NCBI GenBank assembly: GCA_050633905.1
Contig: JBOEHJ010000060.1
Span: forward strand, 135,067-199,066
Source of the DNA: JANQPX01 sp050633905
GTDB taxonomy: Bacteria; Pseudomonadota; Alphaproteobacteria; Geminicoccales; Geminicoccaceae
Direction of reading: 5' to 3'
DNA: 64,000 nt
Shown: positions 60,507 to 64,000 of the stretch, one piece after another
Layout: every line of letters begins with the position of its first letter
How positions within the stretch are numbered: the stretch's first letter is position 1
The notes under the pieces: model-generated
Databases searched by the model: none
Told to the model about the DNA's origin: nothing
Seen by the model: only the letters and a program-made list of their open reading frames with translations
Position numbers and translations under genes: made by a program

Positions 60507-61991
60507 TCACGCGTTGTTCGGCGATAGTTGCATCAGATGCATATCCGGACGGACAATGACGGTGCCACTTGCCGGCAAGCCCGCCTTGACAGCAGCTTCG
60601 GCAGCCTTGCCGTCAACCTCGATTTCCTTGATTGGACCCCGCCAACTGGGGATCTCCGGCGAAGGCACGCCGCCGAAACGAAGAACGACAAAGCCGATAG
60701 AGGACATCCATTCGAAGCTGTTGCCCCCCTCCCATTCGAACCAAGGAAACCGATCGCCGCTTTGTAGGCTTTTCGAACGTGAACCATCGCTGAGTGGGCT
60801 CTTCCGGTAGTTGATGCGGATCTGTGAGATGGTTTTGAACATCAAGCGCCTGAGCGGTTCAAGCCTCAACACGGTGCTGAACACCAGAGGAAAAACATGG
60901 GTCCGAATAAGTCGGGGGAGGCGATGCTTGGAGACCATCATGGCAAAGGCGCGATCGGTTGTGTTGACCAGCTGCACGCCGAAGGGACGCCGCTCCTCAT
61001 TGTAGGATTTAAGAATGTCAGGATCCGCCCAGCCATTGACCACGGCGGCGAGTTTCCAGCCGAGGTTCACGGCATCGCCAAGGCCGGTATTCATCCCCTG
61101 GCCGCCGGCAGGGCTGTGTATATGAGCAGCATCGCCTGCGAGAAATGCATGGCCGCTCTGGAAGTTATCGGCAAGCCGATGATGCACCCGATAACTGGAA
61201 TGCCAAGACGATCCGGTGATCTTGATGGGCATCCCTATATTAGTCTCGATATGGTCTTGAAGCTGATCGAAGGGAACATCGTCGAGATCGGAAATCGATG
61301 ACGGAAGAACGCCGATGGCCCGGTATTGGTTGGCTCCAGCCATCGGAAAGAACGCGAAAAACTCATCATCGTTGATCACCAGGAGTAGACCGTGCTTGTC
61401 GAACTCAACCTCCATGACAATGTCAGCAACGAAAAAAGACTGCTCATTGGTGCCACCAGGAAAAGGCATGTCGAGAAAATGCCGAACAGGGCTGCTTGCC
61501 CCACCGCAACCAACCAGATACTGACACTCGAAGGGGTCCGACGCCCCGTCTCCTCGCAATAGGTTGCCGCCGTAACCGTCTGCCGTTTTATGCAGAGCGG
61601 CAACTTCAGTTGCCCAGTCGACGTCGCCGCCCTTGGCGGTGATGTGATCGAACAGTAGCGCCTCATTTAGAGATTGCTCGAGGATAAAAAGATAGGGATA
61701 GGGACTGAGGTTGGCTCCGATCTCGCCAAGCTGCACCGCCGCCCTTACCTTGCCATTGATGATGAAGCGGACCGAGCGGCCGACAAAGCCCTGGCCCAGC
61801 GCCCGATCGGTGAGGCCGAGCTGGCGATAGAATTCGAGCGTTCGCGCCTGTACGCCGAGCGCCTTGCTAAGCTCGGTAATGCCAGGCTTTTTCTCGATGA
61901 TCCGATGCGGCGCTCCGTAGCGATGGAGCTGGGCTGAAAGCATGAGCCCGGTCGGCCCTGCCCCGACAATAAGGATTGGCGTCTTGATCAT
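60507..61991 (-). CDS. FAD-dependent aromatic monooxygenase (PheA/TfdB family)
   Basis: This 494-aa flavoprotein has the GxGxxG motif ILIVGAGPTGLMLSAQLHRY and the GD motif FLAGDAAHIHSPAGGQGMNT. The DG motif, normally CDGxxSxVR, reads VGCGGASSPVR, so the usual Asp is Gly. This fold hydroxylates phenolic or other aromatic substrates using FAD and NAD(P)H. The substrate is not readable. The next gene (VOC, divergent) could be its partner in aromatic degradation. Whether the DG change impairs NADPH or FAD binding is unclear. Confidence 0.8.
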   Translation of the reverse strand: MIKTPILIVGAGPTGLMLSAQLHRYGAPHRIIEKKPGITELSKALGVQARTLEFYRQLGLTDRALGQGFVGRSVRFIINGKVRAAVQLGEIGANLSPYPYLFILEQSLNEALLFDHITAKGGDVDWATEVAALHKTADGYGGNLLRGDGASDPFECQYLVGCGGASSPVRHFLDMPFPGGTNEQSFFVADIVMEVEFDKHGLLLVINDDEFFAFFPMAGANQYRAIGVLPSSISDLDDVPFDQLQDHIETNIGMPIKITGSSWHSSYRVHHRLADNFQSGHAFLAGDAAHIHSPAGGQGMNTGLGDAVNLGWKLAAVVNGWADPDILKSYNEERRPFGVQLVNTTDRAFAMMVSKHRLPRLIRTHVFPLVFSTVLRLEPLRRLMFKTISQIRINYRKSPLSDGSRSKSLQSGDRFPWFEWEGGNSFEWMSSIGFVVLRFGGVPSPEIPSWRGPIKEIEVDGKAAEAAVKAGLPASGTVIVRPDMHLMQLSPNNA

Positions 61992-62123
61992 AGGACCACC
62001 CTACAATGTTTGATCATTATGTCGGCAATGGGGACGCCGGCTCAAGGGGGGGTGGTTCGCGCAAATCAGTATCCGACGTTATCATCTCTTGCACCATGAA
62101 ATTGGTGTCCGCATAGTCACATC

Positions 62124-62906
62124 ATGCAACTCGCTTCAGTCGTCCTACGCGTCCAATCCCCGGACAAACTGGCCCGCTTCTATCGGGAGCAGTTGGGCAT
62201 GAGCGTCTATGCCGAAGGGGATGCCTTGATCCTCGGCTATGAGGGCGAGGATGCGCAGATCGAGCTTCGGCAGGCAGCGGATGGCGAGGCTTATCGACAT
62301 ACGCCGACGGACCGTTATTGGAAGATCGGCATCACCTTGCCCAATGTCGATCTTGCCCAGGCCAAGCTTGCCAAATCGGGGATCGCGGTCAGCAAGCCTA
62401 AACAATTCAATGACATCGGCTATATGTGCCACCTCGCTGATCCCGAAGGGTTCTCGATCGAACTCTTGCAACATAGTTTTTCCGGCCGTCGCGATGCCGC
62501 GGCCGGTGATCCCGGCCTGCCTCTCGGCGGGGGAGCCAGGTTAGGTCAGATCACGCTTCGGGTTGCCGATATCGACCGGGCACTCGATGTCTATCAGGGC
62601 CAATTGGGTATGCGGCTGCTATCGATCCAGCCAGTGACGGCTTATGGCTTTACCTTGTATTTTCTGGCGTTCACTGAGGAGCGCCCACCGAACGCCAATT
62701 TGAGGTCGGTCGAGAACAGGGAATGGCTTTGGCAGCGCACCTATACGACGCTCGAGCTACAACATTTCGAAGAAGAAATACCCAATCTTCCCGGCTTTCC
62801 CAGAGACGACGAGGCGGGCTTCGCCGGGATCACGATCCGAAGTCACAATCACCCGGAAGGAATACTGCGCGATGAGACAGGTGGTCGCGTTTATCTACTC
62901 GCTTAG
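62124..62906 (+). CDS. Two-module VOC (extradiol-dioxygenase-like) protein
   Basis: This 260-aa protein has two VOC modules: LASVVLRVQSPDKLARFYRE (residues 3-22) with EGFSIELLQ near residue 117, and LGQITLRVADIDRALDVYQG (from about residue 139) ending RVYLLA. It resembles catechol-2,3-dioxygenase (CatE) type proteins. The first-strand positions that usually hold metal His carry Ser and Gln, and the second module lacks a terminal Glu, so it may not be a standard Fe/Mn enzyme. It is divergent from the FAD monooxygenase (132-bp spacer), hinting at one aromatic pathway. Confidence 0.8.
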   Translation: MQLASVVLRVQSPDKLARFYREQLGMSVYAEGDALILGYEGEDAQIELRQAADGEAYRHTPTDRYWKIGITLPNVDLAQAKLAKSGIAVSKPKQFNDIGYMCHLADPEGFSIELLQHSFSGRRDAAAGDPGLPLGGGARLGQITLRVADIDRALDVYQGQLGMRLLSIQPVTAYGFTLYFLAFTEERPPNANLRSVENREWLWQRTYTTLELQHFEEEIPNLPGFPRDDEAGFAGITIRSHNHPEGILRDETGGRVYLLA

Positions 62907-62980
62907 AGCAGGATCAATTCCGGCTGGATTTTCCTTCCTTATCCAATGAGCAAAGCACTTTTCGGCTAATAGAACTATCA

Positions 62981-63060
62981 TCACCACCTCTCCAATCATC
63001 CACAGGGTCGGGTGGCTGGGCGGGGAGTGAGGGCTGATTCTGTCTGATCGGAAAGTGTTC
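62981..63060. repeat. Dispersed repeat, second family, copy 3
   Basis: CACCACCTCTCCAATCATCC begins the copy; the blocks CCACAGGGTC, GGTGGCTGGGCGGGGAGTG and TCTGATCGGAAAGTG follow in the same order as in 18892-18980. The CACTTTTCGG at 62956 and CGGAAAGTG at 63050 can pair to give a long-range stem. Confidence 0.55.
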
Positions 63061-63107
63061 TAAGTCGTGGAGACAACTTCGCCTTGATGGGCAGCCATGA
63101 AAGCAAA

Positions 63108-63157
63108 TGTTAACCGTTCGTGACTAGGCTGGTTGACTTGGTTCGTGAGTTAAGGCT
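63108..63157. repeat. Family-1 remnant lacking the palindrome
   Basis: GTTAACCGTTCGTGACTAGG opens it and GAGTTAAGGCTCGG closes it, matching the flanks of copies C and E, but the middle has only TTGACTTGGTTC. It looks like a precise loss of the 80-bp hairpin. Confidence 0.5.
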
Positions 63158-63328
63158 CGGTTTGTGCATGTCCGTGGGAGGCTTAGAGAGCGTACCCTTT
63201 TTTCCAGCCCAACCACCTGAGGCGTGCCGACAAGATCGGGAGTTCAGGTGGGGAAAGGGATGGTTCAGCCTAGTGCCGTTGGGACAATGTTGTCCCGGAT
63301 CATGACAACTGGACCTGATCCAACATGT

Positions 63329-64000
63329 TCAAAGCACCTGTTCACTCACCGGATCGATCACCACAGCGCGGTTCATGTCGACATGGAGATCGAGCTGCTC
63401 GCCCGGTTTTTCCGCGTCATGCGCTTGAAGTTCAGCGGTGACTTCGGTGCCGCCGAGCTTGAAGGTGCCGTAAGAGCGTGAGCCGGTCGGCTGAATGAGG
63501 TCGAAGGTGACGGGAAGGGTTGCGAGGCCAGCTCGAACGTCGTCACCCCGGGCACGGGTCAGATGTTCAGGGCGGACGCCAAAGACGACATCCCTGCCGA
63601 GATGGTCTTTCAGGCGGTCAGCCCGCGCCTCCGGCAGCGGCAGGTTAATGTCGCCCACCAAAATGCCGGCGCTGCTGACCTCACCCGCCAGTTTTGCCGG
63701 AATGAAATTCATCGAGGGTGAGCCGAGAAAGCCCGCGACAAAACGGGTTTTCGGGCGCTCGAACAGATCGAGTGGCGCTCCCTCCTGCTCGATAATCCCA
63801 TCCCTCAAGAGGACAATCCGATCAGCAAGGGTCATCGCCTCAACCTGATCATGGGTGACGTAGACCATGGTTTTGCCGAGTTCCTGATGCAGCCGCTTGA
63901 TCTCAGCGCGCATCTCATCTCGGAGCTTGGCATCAAGGTTGGAAAGCGGCTCGTCAAACAGGAAAAGACACGCATCCCGAACGATCGCCCGACCGATCGC
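63329..64000 (-). CDS. Sugar/glycerol-phosphate ABC transporter ATPase, 3' part (MalK/UgpC type)
   Basis: The gene runs off the window; only about 223 C-terminal codons are here. Reading from 64000, the start of the visible part is AIGRAIVRDACLFLFDEPLS then NLDAKLRDEMRAEIKRLHQ, the Walker B and D-loop of a CUT1-type ATPase, followed by VYVTHDQVEAMTLADRIVLL (switch His) and a MalK-like regulatory domain with FGVRPEHL. It probably powers import of a sugar, polyol or glycerol phosphate. Its partner genes are outside the window. It converges on the VOC gene. Confidence 0.92.
   Translation of the reverse strand, partial: AIGRAIVRDACLFLFDEPLSNLDAKLRDEMRAEIKRLHQELGKTMVYVTHDQVEAMTLADRIVLLRDGIIEQEGAPLDLFERPKTRFVAGFLGSPSMNFIPAKLAGEVSSAGILVGDINLPLPEARADRLKDHLGRDVVFGVRPEHLTRARGDDVRAGLATLPVTFDLIQPTGSRSYGTFKLGGTEVTAELQAHDAEKPGEQLDLHVDMNRAVVIDPVSEQVL

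Larger units (their letters stand above)
62907..63328. other. Convergent spacer with repeat remnants
   Basis: This 422-base spacer contains a second-family repeat (62981-63060), a family-1-like remnant with only GTTAACC and GTTAAGG flanks (63108-63157), and a smaller palindrome (CCACCTGA at 63213 with TCAGGTGG at 63244). No gene was supported. Confidence 0.55.

Noticed and set aside
1..64000. CRISPR arrays, rRNA or tRNA genes, prophage or complete insertion sequences
   Set aside because: No regularly spaced repeats, no tRNA-like cloverleaves, no phage structural genes and no transposase were seen on either strand.

Overview
The window is a moderately GC-rich chromosomal segment (AT-richer between genes) whose gene content points to an alphaproteobacterium. 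The indicators are the rodZ-ispG-hisS order, an Frc-type fructose ABC operon with a ROK regulator of the kind known from rhizobia, a TRAP dicarboxylate-type transporter, SoxR with its own box, and polyamine ABC genes. The order cannot be fixed from sequence alone; Hyphomicrobiales-like or Rhodospirillales-like are both possible. No rRNA, tRNA, CRISPR array, phage or intact insertion sequence was seen.

Layout. 0-12 kb is mostly core: rodZ-like, ispG, an outer-membrane barrel protein, hisS, a GNAT protein, a SIMPL protein, prfA, an Ldh2-type dehydrogenase, prfB (with the programmed +1 frameshift visible) and nagA. 12-18 kb is a surface-polysaccharide block: O-antigen ligase/polymerase, flippase, an FAD oxidoreductase and a glycosyltransferase. 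18-30 kb is mixed housekeeping and stress: a small protein with a possibly structured leader, D-amino-acid aminotransferase, 2-hydroxyacid dehydrogenase, an unrecognised lipoprotein, an ArsR/SRPBCC pair, TerB, TrkH, ApaG, a WYL regulator and SoxR. 30-41 kb holds YciB, a DHA2 exporter, a second flippase, the frcR/frcBCA fructose import locus, an SRPBCC pseudogene and a PEP-mutase/isocitrate-lyase family enzyme. 41-49 kb holds a TRAP transporter facing a translationally coupled four-gene catabolic operon (NicX-like dioxygenase, alpha/beta hydrolase, acyl-CoA-dehydrogenase-fold flavoprotein, acyl-CoA ligase). 50-59 kb is an amino-acid/polyamine region: davA-davB (amidase and flavin monooxygenase) converging on a ureohydrolase that closes a potBCA-like transporter operon. 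59-64 kb has a GFA protein, an FAD monooxygenase, a VOC protein and the 3' part of a sugar ABC ATPase.

The least explained structure lies between genes. From 19 kb onward there are nine copies of an approximately 80-bp palindromic element (arms built on TGGTCCATG and CATGGACCA), usually set inside GTTAACC/GTTAAGG flanks. They sit preferentially between convergent genes. A second family of about 90-100-bp elements has three copies. A 167-bp MITE-like element with 22-bp terminal inverted repeats lies upstream of the TRAP operon. A short GntR-type box (TGGTATGACCA) recurs at gene ends. Metabolically, the most testable idea is that DavB/DavA and the ureohydrolase together form an arginine (or lysine) oxygenase route, with the Pot-like transporter supplying substrate.
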